NCBI RefSeq assembly: GCF_047495875.1
Contig: NC_092458.1
Coordinates: forward strand, 105,340,227-105,404,226
DNA: 64,000 bases
Reading direction: 5' to 3'
From: Pithys albifrons albifrons
Taxonomy: Eukaryota > Chordata > Aves > Passeriformes > Thamnophilidae
The notes below the pieces were generated by a model, which saw nothing but the letters and a program-made list of their open reading frames with translations, searched no databases and was not told where the DNA came from. The translations under genes and the position numbers were made by a program. Of the stretch, positions 13,614 through 27,065 are shown in pieces; position 1 is the first letter of the stretch; every line of letters starts with the position of its first letter.

Positions 13614-13922
13614 CAAATCATAGAATGGATTGAGTTGGAAGCGACTTTAAAGATCATCTCATTCCAGTCCCCCTGCCATGGACAAGGACACTTTCCACTA
13701 GACTAAGTTGCTCCAAACCCCATCCAACCTGGCCTTGAACAGTTTCAGAGATGGAACATCCACAACTTCTCTGGGAAACCCATTCCAGTGCCCATTCCAG
13801 TGCCTCACCACCCTCATAGGGAAGAATTTCTTCCTAATATCAAATCTAAACCTACTCTGTATCAGTTTGAAGCCATTCTCCCTTGTCCTGTCAATCCATG
13901 CTCATGTTAAAAGTCCCTCTAT
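13614..13922 (-). mobile_element. CR1 LINE 3' fragment with a 14-bp internal duplication
   Basis: Begins with the inverted terminus ATCATAGAATGG and runs through TTTAAAGATCATCTCATTCC, CCCCATCCAACCTGGCCTTG, CCACAACTTCTCTGGGAAAC and AGTTTGAAGCCATTCTCCCT to AAAAGTCCCTCT. The motif CCCATTCCAGTGCC is present twice in tandem at about 13778-13805, a local duplication not normal for CR1. Confidence 0.9.
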
Positions 13923-15258
13923 TTTCTTTGGGATCTGCTTATATTATAAAATAAAAATTTATTCCAAGAAAGGTGTAGAAGAGACAAGAAAAGTGAGACT
14001 AAACCAATCCATCATTTTTGGAGGCAATTGGATTTACAAAATGAAAAAAGGGAAAATTTGTTATTAATATTTAATTTTTTCTTCCTAATTTTAAAAATGC
14101 TCTACTTTTAAAAGATTTTTTTAAGTCTACTTTAATTAGAATCACAGTACATATAAAGTACTATGAAAAATAAGCACACTGATTGGAAAGAGATAACATT
14201 TGGTTACATGCCTATTTCTGAATTGGTAAAGGCAAAAGCATAATATGTCTGAAGTGGCTGTGATTATTAAGTGGACTGAAATAATTGGGATATGAATAAG
14301 AAATAATAGAAAATGAGAGAGCAAAACTTACATGCAGAAAAAATTGAGGAAAACAATTAAGCTTTCTATTGTTTATCTTCCTAGGAAAAATCTCTTAATT
14401 TGTAATATGAAGAGAAATGTATGAAAACTTTTAGGAGTTATCATTAAAGGTCCTTCGACATATCAGAAGCCTAAAATATATGTATAATAACTACACCTTA
14501 TAATGGAGGGCTTTCAGAAAGATGTATCTTAAGGTGTCTGAAAATAGACTGCTGTCCATCAGTTTCTGAAATCTCACTACTGAAATGGTGTTTAGCAAGC
14601 ACAGTCCACATGTTACAGTCAAAAGTCTTTTTAAAATTTGTAGTATCAACTTCAGTGGAGAGAGGAGCATCACTGTGAAAGTTAAACAGAAGAGATGGTC
14701 GTACAACTACTACAACACAGTACAGAAAGCCTAGTGGCTCACATAGTAGTATAAACCTCATCAGTTAGAACCAATAATCTTGTTTTCTAACCACAGAAGA
14801 GGAAAACTGTATTTTATTTTTCTGATTTAAAATTGGAATAATATGAAAATAATAAGATTCAACAATAAACAAAGTGGTTGCCTCCAGATGTCTGATACAT
14901 TTTTCCCAAACCATGGCAAATCAAGCAGAGTGTGATTTTTACCAGTATAGGCTTGACTGCGAGATTTCTTATTGCAGGGATTCATATTTCTTGAAACTTT
15001 TCAGAACTGAGCTCTGCATTAAGATTTTCCCCCCCAAGAGGTTAAAATTCTATACTACCTAAATAAGTGTGAAAATAATCACCTTTATCTTTTCTTTTTA
15101 TTCCCTCCTTTTTTCCTTGTCATTTAGTACCCATACAGTGTAATCAACTGCCACTAATGTGCATTGAATTAAATTTAATGGTTATCATATCTACTTTGTT
15201 ATTATTTATTTACTCAGCACATTACATAATTAGATAAAGTAATATTCTCTTTATCTAT
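13923..15258. other. Intergenic DNA, nothing recognised
   Basis: AT-rich and without a supportable gene. Overlapping minus-strand open frames at 14491-14761 have no recognisable domain. Confidence 0.5.
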
Positions 15259-15502
15259 TGTACTGGGGCCAGCTGAGGTGGAGTGAATTTTCTTCATAGC
15301 AGCCTGTATTGTTCCATGTTGTGTATTTGTGTCTAAAAGTGTTTCTAGCTCACTTATATTTTGGTTCTTGCTGAGTAGTGCTGAGGTTTTCTCTGTTTCC
15401 CATTCTGACTCCCTCAGTGAGCAGGGTAAAGGTTGGCAAGAAATTAGGCTGGGACAAAGCCAGGTAGAGGGATATTCCATGCCATATGACATCACGCATA
15501 GT
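15259..15502 (+). mobile_element. Truncated avian ERVL-type LTR
   Basis: Starts TGTACTGGGGC, continues with AATTTTCTTCATAGCAGCC, a TTTGGTTCTTGCTGAGTAGT segment and GGCTGGGACAAAGCC, and finishes with GGGATATTCCATGCCATATG then ACATCACGC. This is a common avian endogenous-retrovirus LTR as I know it from bird genomes. It stops before the expected U5 end and runs into an oligo-A stretch (15503-15526). No viral gene is present. The 102-residue minus-strand frame over it is not a gene. Confidence 0.65.
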
Positions 15503-16021
15503 AAAAAAAAAAAACAAAACAAAACACTGTAAATATTTGTAGCTAATCTTAGCAGGGAGATATCAAACCTCTGTAATTCCTTGCTACTGTGAAAGTGGGG
15601 CTGTCAACACAAGAGTGAGGGCACCTCTGTATGGGTCACTGGGTGTGTTTGTCCATATCCAGCCATAATGCAGAGACAGCATTCATTTCAAGAAAGTCAC
15701 ATTCAGGAGGGGAAATTTAGAACACCTTTTCATAAGCTGATCACTCTTGACCTAGGAAGGATTCAGATCACTGGAGCCAGGCTCAAGCATCGCAGGCAAA
15801 TGTAGTGTTCTGACACATTTAGTAGCAATATCAGACTTTCCATATAGTGTTTTAGAGATGAATATGTTCCTCATTCTTCAGCAAGTCAGGATATTTCAAA
15901 TTTTGTTGAAGAATCAGTAAACATGTCAGCTTGGGATCAAACTGGACTTATATTTAAAAATAAAGCCACACAATATGTGTATATAAAGCAATACTTTGGA
16001 AAACTCAGTGCATGAAAAAAC
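15503..16021. other. Intergenic DNA, nothing recognised
   Basis: An oligo-A/AAAAC tract is followed by unique-looking sequence, with no exon or RNA gene seen. Confidence 0.5.
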
Positions 16022-16870
16022 TCTGTCAGACTGATGGTCCGTCTATCCAGGTAATCCCAACAGGATGCTCAGTCTCCCCATGACAGATGTCACTTAGGAA
16101 GCATACAGAAACGTGCTTGCACACAATCCTACTAGCTTTAGCTGCCCTCAACTGTACCCTCCCTAAGTCTACTCTGTTACTCAGCTAGAGAGAGTATAAA
16201 CTGCCCATTCAGCAGAGCTACAAGGTGAGAGTGCCCTGGGTGGGGTTAAGTAGCACTTTAAGTAAATTTTAATGATGTCCTCTTTATTGTTGTCATTAAC
16301 CCTCCTAATGGTGCTTTCAATATTTTCTTAGCTACCCTGACTGCCAACGTGCAGATTTTAGACAACTCCTAACAGTTCCCCAAGAATCCTTTTCCCGAGG
16401 TGTAACTGCTACTTCCAGCATTAACATCATGTAGCCGTATTTTAGATTTTTTTTTTCTAGAAGTATGATCTTGCACTTATCTACACTGAAGGTCATATTC
16501 CACCTTCTTTACTCATTAACTCAGGTATAGAGATCCTTCAAGTATTTCTTGGCACTAGTGCCTCTGGCAATTACCCAAAGCTTAACATCAGCAGCAAACT
16601 TGGAGCCTTCCCTGATTCCTCCTTTCTTTACATCATTGCTGAAGAAGCTGGTTAAAAAAACCTGAACAGCTCTAACCCTTGACAGGCTCTTCTCTACCCT
16701 GAAAAGTGTGAATTAAACTTTCGCTTTTGCTTTCAGTACATAAACCAGCTTTAGGTGTCCCCATTAAGGGACCTGCCCACCAGTTCTGTGGCAACTTAGT
16801 TTCTTTAATACTTCTTCATGTGGAATCTTGTTAAATTATTTTGAAAATTGAGGTATTTCCCCAATATCCC
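16022..16870 (-). mobile_element. Ancient CR1/L3-like LINE remnant
   Basis: The left end (AGACTGATGGTCCGTCTATC, then ATCCCAACAGGATGCTCAG) resembles the inverted 3' end of old CR1/L3 elements. About 430 bp further on come ATGATCTTGCACTTATCTAC, AACATCAGCAGCAAACTTGG and CATGTGGAATCTTGTTAAAT, which resemble the inverted C-terminal part of a CR1-type reverse transcriptase ORF. Divergence is high and the frame is broken. The order fits a single old minus-strand insertion, but two neighbouring fragments cannot be excluded. Confidence 0.55.
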
Positions 16871-19800
16871 TTTATCTAAATATAGACACCTTCACTGCAC
16901 ACTATAATTTCCAAAATACTGATTTAAATTCCATGCTTACTTTTAAAATAGTGTTGGCCACATAATTTCTTCACTGTTACATGCAGAATTTCACATTGCT
17001 GTAGAGAAATGAGTTTCTTTAAGAAGTAAAAAAAAATAATAATTAATGCCTGAATTACCCATAGTTGACAGAATTTTTTTTTACATGTCATATCTTAGCC
17101 TGATCATATTTGCTTATTTCAAAATTCATGAACTTTTTTTTTTACTTTTAAAATTTTTTGCTTTTTTTAGTATTTCTTTTTTAGTCTATTTTAACCTGAT
17201 TTTATTTTTCTTCTTGTTTTCTGACATGTCCTTCCAACATGTTCCTTCTTTATTTTTTGTCTCAGTAAATCTAAATCTCACTTTGCGTAGAGTATCTCCT
17301 AATTCTCTGTATTTTTATATTTCACTGGTGAATTATCATTTCAGAGGATTTGTGTTATTAGAAATAGGTGAAAATTCAGGTTTTGTACTTTATTTAACAA
17401 ATGGTTTGTCTCCACCTCTATGACTTTTGAATAAGCGGAGATATTTTGTTGCTTTTCCAAGAGTGGTGAAAATGCTATTAACTAACACCTGTTTCAAAAG
17501 TGTCATGTTTTTCACGTGATTTAGAAAAAAATTGTTAAAATATTTTAAAACAAAAATATCTCTAAATATTTTAATTTATTTCATATAATTCTTGCCAAAA
17601 GAAATTATTTGAAATTATACAATAGCATGAAATTATATTTATAATTTCATTATTCTTTTATTTCTCAAATTTTTACAGTGTATATAAATATTATTATTTG
17701 TACAGTTGTATCATTACACCATTTAATAGGCATTTTACTGGCCTGCTTTCCCCGAAATGTTACCCTTTTCCTTTGCATTTGATTGTTTATGTGTTCAGAT
17801 GTGACTGTAGTGAAAACGTGTTTTCTGGGACATTATTCTGTTTTCAGCCTCCACATGCTCTTTTTTTTTTTTAATGCTGCAAAAATGCATGTGATGACAC
17901 AATTTAACTTTATAACTTATGATCTTTTTCTCTTGGATAAACTTGCTCTCATAGATAAAGTCTCAAAGATAACCAGCAAGAACAAATATTGTTGTAGAGG
18001 GAAAAAGAGAAATATAGGACATTAGTGCCCCCAAATGAAACTGTGATCTCATGGAAGAAACTCAGAGGTGCTACACTGTAGGAAAAGATTTTATTTAGGA
18101 AATAAGAAAAAAAATCAAATGCATTTAAATAAGTCAACTTTATTTGTCATGGCTGTTCTTTTAGAAGCAATCATCTATCATGATTATTTTTTGTTACTTC
18201 TGGAAAAAAAATAGAAACAATATTTGTTATCAAAAAAGTGGGACTCTGCTAATTCAGCATTTACAGATGCTGAATGTTATATCTGTGTAGCTCTGTCTAC
18301 CTGGATCTCTAAAAACTTATTACATCTATGAGTTCTTATTCCTCCAGAGCTGAGACTTGGAGGCCAGTTGATAGCAAATTGTGCTAATTTTTTTTTGTTC
18401 CCAAGACAGCAACTCTAAAACCTCTAAATATATATGGATTTTTTTCAGATGGTAGTAACAGGAAAATCTTGCAATGTAGTAGTACACTAACAATGATGCC
18501 TTAGAGTATATGTGCAACTCAGTCCTAATGTCCTAATTTTAAGTTCAATATTATTCTTTTGTGATTGAAAACAGTTTAATTTTCCATTTATAGTTTAAAG
18601 AATTGACAGAGCTATGAGAGAGGGAATTGCATTCCTTTTTAACAACAGAATTTTCAGCTTAGTTCCACTTCTGTAGTCTTTCATTATTTCTATATGTAAA
18701 TGAAAAAGAATGGAGATCTCAAATCCATCTGCAGGGCTAGTACTTAACAAGACAAATTTTTAAAGGTAAATTGGTTCGAAATGGTTGGTTTCTGTAAAGT
18801 TTGGAAAAAGCCTAGGGATTTATGGGCATTATAATGCTTACAGGGTTTTGACATTTCTGTTGAAATAATTGACATATCTGTTAGCTGGAAAAGCTGAAAC
18901 TTGTGTAATTCTGAAGAATAGATAAATACAAGCTAAAATGGAGATATATTGGCAAGTTTTAAATTCTTCCTTACAGAATTGCACTGTAGTATCCCCTTCC
19001 TATTCTCTGTCCCTCCCTACCTACAAGCAGAAAAATATTATGAGAAATCTGAAATATCGTTCTCATAGGTAGGGTTTTCTTAAGGCCTGATTTTTGGCAG
19101 TGTTGCCATTTTGTCAGTTTCTAATCTCATGGTTTTTTTTTACTTTTGCCATTTTTCAGACTGACTTGAAAGGGCAGCTGTTTTTCTCTTTTGTTTTTGT
19201 TTGTGCTTTGCTCCAAAGTATCTTAAATCTGTAAGAGTTGATTTACATCTGGATGTAAAGCCTTCCACACAGAGTAGTCCTGTGTCTTAGTTGTCTAGTT
19301 TTCATTGTTTTTCCAGTGGCAATTTTGATTTTTAAATGAAGACAAATTGAGGCTAAAAGCTTGTAATAGAAGAAAAAAAAAATCCAAAACCACCTATACT
19401 ATTTCAAACATCATCTTTAGTCTTTTGTGTGTTTTGCTGTGTTTGATATCAAGTATTTTTCCCAACTGAGATAGGCATTAAAACAAAGAAGTTTCTGATA
19501 ATTTTAATAGCAGAAAGTTATAAAAAAACTTAAACATTCAGCATCTTGAGAGCATTTGAACAGTTTTTAAAGAGGTGTTGTCTTTGTAGCAGTCACAATG
19601 GGTAACGAGGAACTGAATGAACACAATGACCAAAATTTGAACTCCTGTTCAAATAGATGAGCCCAGTTATACGAATCTTTAAGAAAGTAATTACATGCTT
19701 AGTTGACCTCATTTTCAAAATTCAACAGCATTTTGCTCATCCTTTTGTGTTATCTGTCAGTACGGTTAAAATAATTACCATGATAAAAATAAAAATAAGA

Positions 19801-22800
19801 AACCCATTGTACCTTATTTGGTTTATTTATCATTTTGTCAAATGTCCCATGTGAAAAGTTAATTTGGTGAAAGAAACTAAATGGATTATTACAGAGATCT
19901 AACCTGAATGTCTTTCACATGTGTTTCAAAGAATATAAATTATCTTTTGTTCAGTACTTATTTTGAGGGTCAAGTATAGATGATGAGAAAATGGGAGTGG
20001 CCAGATTATTTAGTGCTCTAACTTTTGATCTGTTGCCTGATCTGGGGCATCTTGAAAAATCATCCCTTTACTCCATAACCAACACATGATTGTTGTCCTG
20101 ATGTTGTATTAGGTGTGAAGTGGGTTTTTTCAAAGAGTTCTGCACTGATGTCATCATTTTTTACAAGTCAGGATCAATTTCTGTTGAAAGCTGTACCACA
20201 AATTTCATAAAGAAAGGTGCAAGACTGAGGCTGAATGTTTTCAGAAGGATGAACAGATTATTTTTAACACCAAAAGTGTCATGCTGTCAAAATGTTTTGT
20301 AATAAGTATTTAGAGAGAGCAAGCTTATGCTTACGTTTTACACATTGAGCACTAGGAAAATGCTTATCAGTTCTCTTTTACAGCTTATGTGACCTCAACT
20401 TGCACCTCACTTAGTGTGCTCTTTATGAGTGAACTGCAAGGGTTTCAGATTATTTCTTCCCATCTTCTCCTTTTATTTGAGTATTCTCTTTCTGACCTGC
20501 GTATCTGATTTTCCTTTGCTCTGGCTGATGTAGTCAACAAAGAAGTAACCTACACGAAGTGGTAACAAATGACTTTATAATGGAGAAATTTGAGGGTTTG
20601 TTTCTTATCATCTGCCCTTCAGTATCTCAGTCAGTTAAGAATGTCACATCCATGATAAAGCTACACAGGAGTACAAATGCTTCATAAACCCCAATTAGAT
20701 TTCACATGCAGATCTCCCAAATCATTCCAAAGGTTTGTGGACAAGCTATCTTGCTCTTTGTATTATTGATTATATAGGTTAAAAACAGATAATTATTGCT
20801 CCTTAGGCATTTCTTACTCCCCCTATTATGGAGATACATATAGTTAAGGCTTTTCAGGGCTGTAAGACAAGAGATTGGTTTAAATACGTGCTTGCCTAAG
20901 TGAAACAGATATTTCACGAGATGACCTGGAAGCTTTAAAGTGCTTAAATTTCAGAGAAGCGGGTGTTATTCACATTTTTTATAGTTAAAATTTAATGACC
21001 TCTTAAGTACCTTCAGGTAGCTGATCTGTAGAACAGGGGACAGTAATGCTTATCAACTTCCAAGTTCTGCAATCAACAGTGTTCATTGAACAATTGAAAT
21101 AACATTCACAAAGTACAGATATTAACGCTTTAATTAATATTTGAACATGAAATTTCCCAATTTCAGTATTTTTTGAGACACAAATCTCTGAATATATATC
21201 AATAACAGTTTGCTAACTAGCATGGACAGCCTTAGGGAAAGATTGCTGGAGACTACACAAAATTATAAAGGTGCATTTAAATGTTGGTGAAATATTTCCC
21301 CACTAATTTTCCCTATACATTGCAGAGGTTATAGATATCCTGAAATTGTTTTCATAGGATGGAGAGAGGCTAGGATAGCCTAGCCCATATCTAAGTCTTT
21401 GCTTCAGACCTTTTTTTGTGTCTTGTGTCTCTTTAATGTGTAAACAGATGAAGTTTTTATTCCAAAGCTTCTTTAGGAAAAAAAAGATATGCCAACAAAG
21501 CCCTGTGGTGTTTAATATAGAAAAAAATTCGTTTGCATTTCTTCTATCATTCTGAATAAAAGCTAAGGATGAAAGAAAATAACCATTCCCCTGCCACTTT
21601 AATTTTATTTTCCATGCTTCCATATTCGCCTCAAAGGCACAAATCTATGTACATAGTAACATTGCTGCAATTGCTTTTATTCATAGAAACTATTGCATTG
21701 TGCTAAATTTATCACTGTTTTCAGAGACTGCTCCACACTGGCTTCTACATTAGTTAATCAGAGAAGCAATAATGTTGCTACTTCCTCCTGACCTTTGTCT
21801 CACCTGCTTATTTTGCCATTCGGTGTTATCGACTGAGTCGAGACTGATTCTTCCCTTTTTGTGCCATTATCTGTTCCTGCCTCCTGCCATTTACTTGTCA
21901 CAGGGAACTTTGCATTGGCACGCTCTGTTCCATACTCAGATGGCTCATGTTATTTTCTGTTTTCTTATTGATTGCTATTATCTTCACTTTGTTCCCACAA
22001 TCCACACCTTTCTTCTCCTAACAGTACATAAGGAGGTATGTGCATCTAGCACTGTAAACTCAGTTAATTAAATATGGCCTAGTAATTTATTTTCTGAATG
22101 CAAGACATCATGTTTTACTCAATTCACCTAATTTTGGCTCCCTGAAAACTAGGCATTTATGATAAAATATTTATTTGTAATGTTTCTTTAGTCAGTGAAG
22201 CAGGCTTGATTGCCTCCAGAAGAAAATTTTTACCCTCACCAATAGATCTCTAAAATTAGTTGAAAGTCCACCTTTATTTTCAGCATTAGTTGCTGGCTCT
22301 GTGATCACTTCTGCTGAAGCAAACTGGATTCATCACAGATCCCCTTTCAGGATACTCTTAATTTGCTCCACTTTTTACTATAATGTATTCAGAAACATAA
22401 CTCTGATTCTGACTTGAAATAGGATTCTTTGATTCTATGCTGGGAACAGATGGAAAAAGTAAAGGAATATTGACTGCCACTATTCAAAGTCAGACAAGTA
22501 TCTGACTAATCCAGAAAAAGAACCTCATTTCTGTCCTGTGAGATCTTTCTGGATGTGCTTAAACAAGAAGAAATCTTCCTCCAAATTGTTGGAAAGATAA
22601 TATATTCCAACTTAAATTTCTATGCATTTTTTGAACAGACTGTATGAAGAATTACTGTTAATGACAGCAGTGCATTCTTAATTAATTTTCTGATATTGAT
22701 GGGCTAAAATGAAAACAGATTAGTTCCCAGAAATCTATTTGGATAATTTCATTGGACAGGTCAGTTTAATCCATGTTTCTGAGCCCTCCACAAGGGATGT

Positions 22801-24084
22801 ATAAAACCCGTGGGAGTTTTATATTTTTTTTTCCTTTTCGTTTTAAGCTTATTGAAGTCAGAATTTAAATTGTGAATGCACAAAACAGCACAGACATTAG
22901 CTCATGTTATAGCAATCTAAAATTCCTCAGTATCCTTTGTCAGAGTTTCAGTATGATCTTCCATACAAATATATGATTACTTAATTGCATTCACTTACCC
23001 ATTACTGTGTTAAATTTCACACTACACACCCCATCTGTTTACAGATCACCTCTACGAAACATTTCTTCTCAGGTGTGTGTGTGAAAGTTCTTGGGCAGTG
23101 TCTTAGAGCAAACACCCTTCTCAGACAGCTTCATGAGCAGATCTTCCCAGTCCCAGTAAATCTTCTGATGTGATGAGACCTACCAGACATGAATTTAGTT
23201 TTCAGCAATGGTTATCTCAATACATACTTAGACCCAGGATTTGGGGAATGCTGAGGCACTGAGGGCAGACATAAGTGTCCAGTTCCTTTCTCTGTCTTCC
23301 CATCTTGGACATACTTTAGCCAAATGAAGACCTACATAGCCTAGACCTCCCAGCACTTATTACATGACCCAAAACCCAGGTTGTTTTTCTAAGTTCACTA
23401 CAGTTTGGGTGGGTTGGTTGGTTTTTCAAGTATCACAAACTGTACAACTTCAGGAAGAAAATGGAGACAAGGTTCCTTCCTACCTTTCACTTGACTAAAA
23501 TACAAGAATCTCTATACTTGTTCAACATTTTTGTGTTGTATAGCATGGTTTTCACATCGTCTCTAGTCCAATTTTTTTAAAAAATATTTCTTATTACTGA
23601 CATCTTTAATACTATATGCACTTTCAAAATTTTGTGATGTTGTCTAAGAACCTCAGGACAAGAAATACCATCCTAGAAAACTGAAGATTCAGCAAGTTCT
23701 CCAAGTTGGATTATCCTGGAAGTAGCTGAAACTAGGGTGCAGACAAAGGCTATGTAATCCTCTGCTGCCAAGACTTCCCCGTCAAGGTATGTCTTGTTAG
23801 ATCAAATATGCATGAGAATGTGTTTGAAGAAATGATAGAACCTTTGGGATCTATATTTATTATTCTTAGCTAAAGCAACATTAAATAATGGATTACACAA
23901 GGGATCATATATTTCTAACCAATAAAAATTCTGAAAACATTTAGTAAATTAGTTACATATTTTTAGTTTCATATAAAATTTGACAACTGAATGACCACTA
24001 CTATGTATCTTTTTCACTCTCTTTTTTTTTTTCCATTTTCTTCTCTTTTGTTTTAGTTTTTGTTGACGTTGTTGCTGAACTGAA
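16871..24084. other. Intergenic DNA, very AT-rich, no gene recognised
   Basis: A 7-kb stretch in which I could not support an exon, RNA gene or repeat family. The region 17510-17700 is almost pure A/T with short self-complementary words. Open frames such as 17046-17423, 21303-21623 and 21772-22071 are hydrophobic or low-complexity translations typical of AT-rich non-coding DNA. Confidence 0.5.
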
Positions 24085-24548
24085 TCTACAGGAAGCCACC
24101 AAGTGGGTTAAAGGGATGGGGCACCTCTACTATGAGGAAAGGCTGAGAGAATTGAGATTGTTCAGTCTGAAAAAGAGAAGGCTTTGGGGTGACCTAACTG
24201 TGGCCTTCCAGTACCTGAAGGGAGCCGACAGGAAAGATGGAGAGATACTTTTTACAAGGGCATGGAATGACAGGACAAGGGGGATTGGCTTCAAACTGAA
24301 AGAGAGTAGGTTTAAATTAGATAGTAGAAGAAATTCTTCCCTGTGAGAGTGGTGAGTCACTGTAATAGGTTACCCAGAGAAGTTGTGGATACCCCATCCA
24401 TGGAGGTGTTTCAAGGCCAGGTTGGATGGGGCTCTGAGCAGCCTGGTCTAGTGAAAGGCATTCCTGCCCGTGTCATGGGGGTTTGAAACGAGATGGTCTT
24501 TAAGGTCCGTTCCTAGCCAGGCCATTCTATGATACTGTGATTCTCTGA
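24085..24548 (+). mobile_element. CR1 LINE 3' fragment
   Basis: A sense-orientation CR1 of about 460 bp: TATGAGGAAAGGCTGAGAGA, AATTGAGATTGTTCAGTCTG, AAGAGAAGGCTTTGGGGTGA, GACAGGACAAGGGGGATTGG, GGATACCCCATCCATGGAGG, GGTCTTTAAGGTCC and the terminus TTCTATGATACTGTGATTCT. It is 5' truncated as usual. The 76-residue plus-strand open frame is CR1 sequence and not a host gene. Confidence 0.92.
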
Positions 24549-25829
24549 TTACTAAGAAGTTGCATTTTTGTATGATCTCCCTTTTAAACTTCTCCTCTTG
24601 AGGTAGTAGCAAAAATGAACTTAGTCTGTTTCTGCACTTTCACTGCAGATCCTTTGCTCTGGTTTTCTGCCTCCGTCTCTGGAAGCAAAATGGCCAAACT
24701 ACTTAGATATCTGAAAACAGCTGCCATAAGAAGGCTGATTTTAATTTCATTTTGATAGAGGAGGACAAGTCTGGGGGAGTAACCAAAGCATTTTCCCATA
24801 GATAGCTAGCTATTAATACAATGTCAGGCTTAAAGTATGTTTGTGATAGACTGGGTATTAGAGGAATTATCTGAACACAACATTCCCTCCTTTCTGTGTC
24901 AGCAGTCTTTTCACCCTGTGCTGGAGACTGATTGAACAAGAAAATAAAAACAGCTCAATAAGGCTATAAAACCTCTGGAGCCACAGATGTGGATGAAATA
25001 TAAATTACCTGAATTGTGAATCTGTTAGATTTCTACAATGGCAATGGCCTATTTCTTTAAAAATTACCTAACTTGATGCTTCACTAGTATGACCATAGTC
25101 ATAATTTAAAAAAAAACCCAAACAATTAACAATATTAAATAAATTGTTATATTTCTCTCATTTTTAATACATTAATGGAGTATTTGCCTTTGTACAATTT
25201 AAAGTATTGCAAAGTCACATTATATTGTTTTATCACATAGTTCAGAAATGGTGCTGTAAAACTTGAGTTTAGAAAATAACATGCAACTGATTTAATTAGT
25301 TTCCTATTTGCAAATTGTTTGCCAATAGAACTGAATAATCTGGCTTGTTATTTTTCATTTTACATTATTTCCTACAGTGATTGATTTCTTCACTACAGGA
25401 TGTTCATGGCCTGTAAGTACTCACAACTTGCAGTACATGGTAGTAATTTGGTAGTAACAGTGGTTAATGGTCCCTCTGCTCCTGAATGGATCATGTAATT
25501 CCATCAGTTGAGTCATGTGGCATGCCAAACAAGTCCAAATTTCAAGGATCCTATCAGTTCATAGAGGAAATTAAAGTGAAAAATGAAGTTTAGGATTATG
25601 ATAAAGATTAAAAAAGTATACAGCTAAGCCTGCAGAAGAAGAATGAACAAAAAGACAAGTGATAAAAGGAGGAATAAAAGTCAAAAAGTGAAGTCCATAG
25701 CTAGAGGGACGTTTGCAGTTACAGGATGTATTTGTCATTAAGAGTCACAGAAAAGGCCTGGCAGATAATGTTCGACTGAGTTGAAGAAGTGCAAAGTCCA
25801 GAGTCTGGGAAGAATAACCCGATATGCCT
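24549..25829. other. Intergenic DNA, nothing recognised
   Basis: AT-rich sequence with no supportable exon or repeat. Confidence 0.5.
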
Positions 25830-26195
25830 TTACTGGCTGAGGCTGACATGCTGATGGGAGTGTTTGATTGCTGCCTTCAGATACATAAGTGATGACTGCA
25901 GAGAAGACAGAGATGGACTCTTCTCAGAATGGCAAAGTGGAAGCCTGAGAGGCAATGAACACAAATTGCAGCAGCTGATATTCCAGTTAGATGCTGGGTG
26001 TGGTAAGCAGGCAGGAATCACCAGTCATTGTTGGCACAGTAGTTTTTCCATAGTGTATGTTTGGTCTTCTATCCTGGAGGTTTTCAGATCTTGCCTGAAA
26101 CAAGGTCCTGAACAGTCTGATCTAATTTGGCTTGAGCAGGATGATCATCATAGGTTCCTTCCTGCATAAATTGCTCTGATTCTGTAACTCCTGAA
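25830..26195 (+). mobile_element. Old, diverged CR1 fragment
   Basis: Follows the CR1 order with many substitutions: TTGCTGCCTTCAGATACATA, GACTCTTCTCAGAATGGCAA, TGGAGGTTTTCAGATCTTGC, GAACAGTCTGATC and TAGGTTCCTTCC, ending near CTCTGATTCTGTAACTC. The 101-residue plus-strand open frame here is a chance product of the repeat. Confidence 0.72.
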
Positions 26196-26763
26196 GAATG
26201 GCAAGCAAGGACTTGCACTCTGTTCAAGTCTTCCCCCCAGTTTTGAAGGGTTACAAATGAAAATGGGAAATAATGGGTTCTGTTATTCTTTTACAACCAG
26301 ATCAGACTTGTACACATTTAAAACAAATTAATGAAAAAGCTCACTTTTAATTACTATCAGCTTGATGTCCAGAGCTTGCTTATTATTTATGGCTACCATG
26401 ACCTTGTTGCCAGCTAGAGTTGTTTAGCAAATAGGTTCATTTGTACGAGTCACAACTTTAACCTGAGACTTCTCATGCTAAGTTATGTCCTCAGCCAGAA
26501 TGTAATCAATGTGTGTGAGCTATAAATGGCCACAGAACTGCTAATCCAATTAATCATTTCACTATTAGAGCATAAATTCAGAATTTAAAATGCAGTGTCA
26601 TCTTTGGCAACAGTGTTTATATTTCACTGGTGATATACCATGTCAATGATACAAACAGTTAAATTATGCTAAATATAACAGAGGACTCCAAAGTCTCACA
26701 AAACTCCTCAGATCTGTGATAAAAAAGGAATAAACTGGTATTGTTTCATGCCGCATGGACAAT
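26196..26763. other. Intergenic DNA, nothing recognised
   Basis: No exon, RNA gene or repeat recognised. Confidence 0.5.
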
Positions 26764-27065
26764 TGCAGTGAGTTAACCTTGGCTGGCTGCCAGCTGCCCA
26801 CCCAGCTACTTCCTCAATAGAGCAAGGGCGGAGTGAAAATATGGATCCAGATGAACACAGGGAGGTCACTCACTGATTACTATCACAGGTACAACACACT
26901 TGGCTTGAGGAAAAGTAGTTTAATTTGTTGCCATCCCCAAGCATTGTAGGAGGATGGGGACTGGGGGTTGTGGTCAGTCCATAACAGGTCCTCTGCGTCA
27001 CTTCCTTCTCTTCGCACTCTTCCCCTGCCTCAGCTTCAATCCTGTACTTTCATAACTGCTAGATG
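26764..27065 (-). mobile_element. Possible solo ERVL-type LTR
   Basis: Begins TGCAGTGAGTTAACCTTGGC followed by TGGCTGCCAGC, the usual edge of a widespread avian ERVL LTR in inverted orientation. The inverted polyadenylation-type word TTTAAT (ATTAAA on the minus strand) lies near 26920. The right edge, about 27065, is uncertain and no target duplication was found. No viral coding sequence is present. Confidence 0.5.

Noticed and set aside
15214..15522. 102-codon minus-strand open frame
   Set aside because: It overlaps an ERVL-type LTR and a tail of A residues. LTRs of this class do not encode protein here.
24116..24346. Plus-strand open frame with helical, charged translation
   Set aside because: It is CR1 sequence in sense orientation. 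The similar frame at 47578 has the same explanation.
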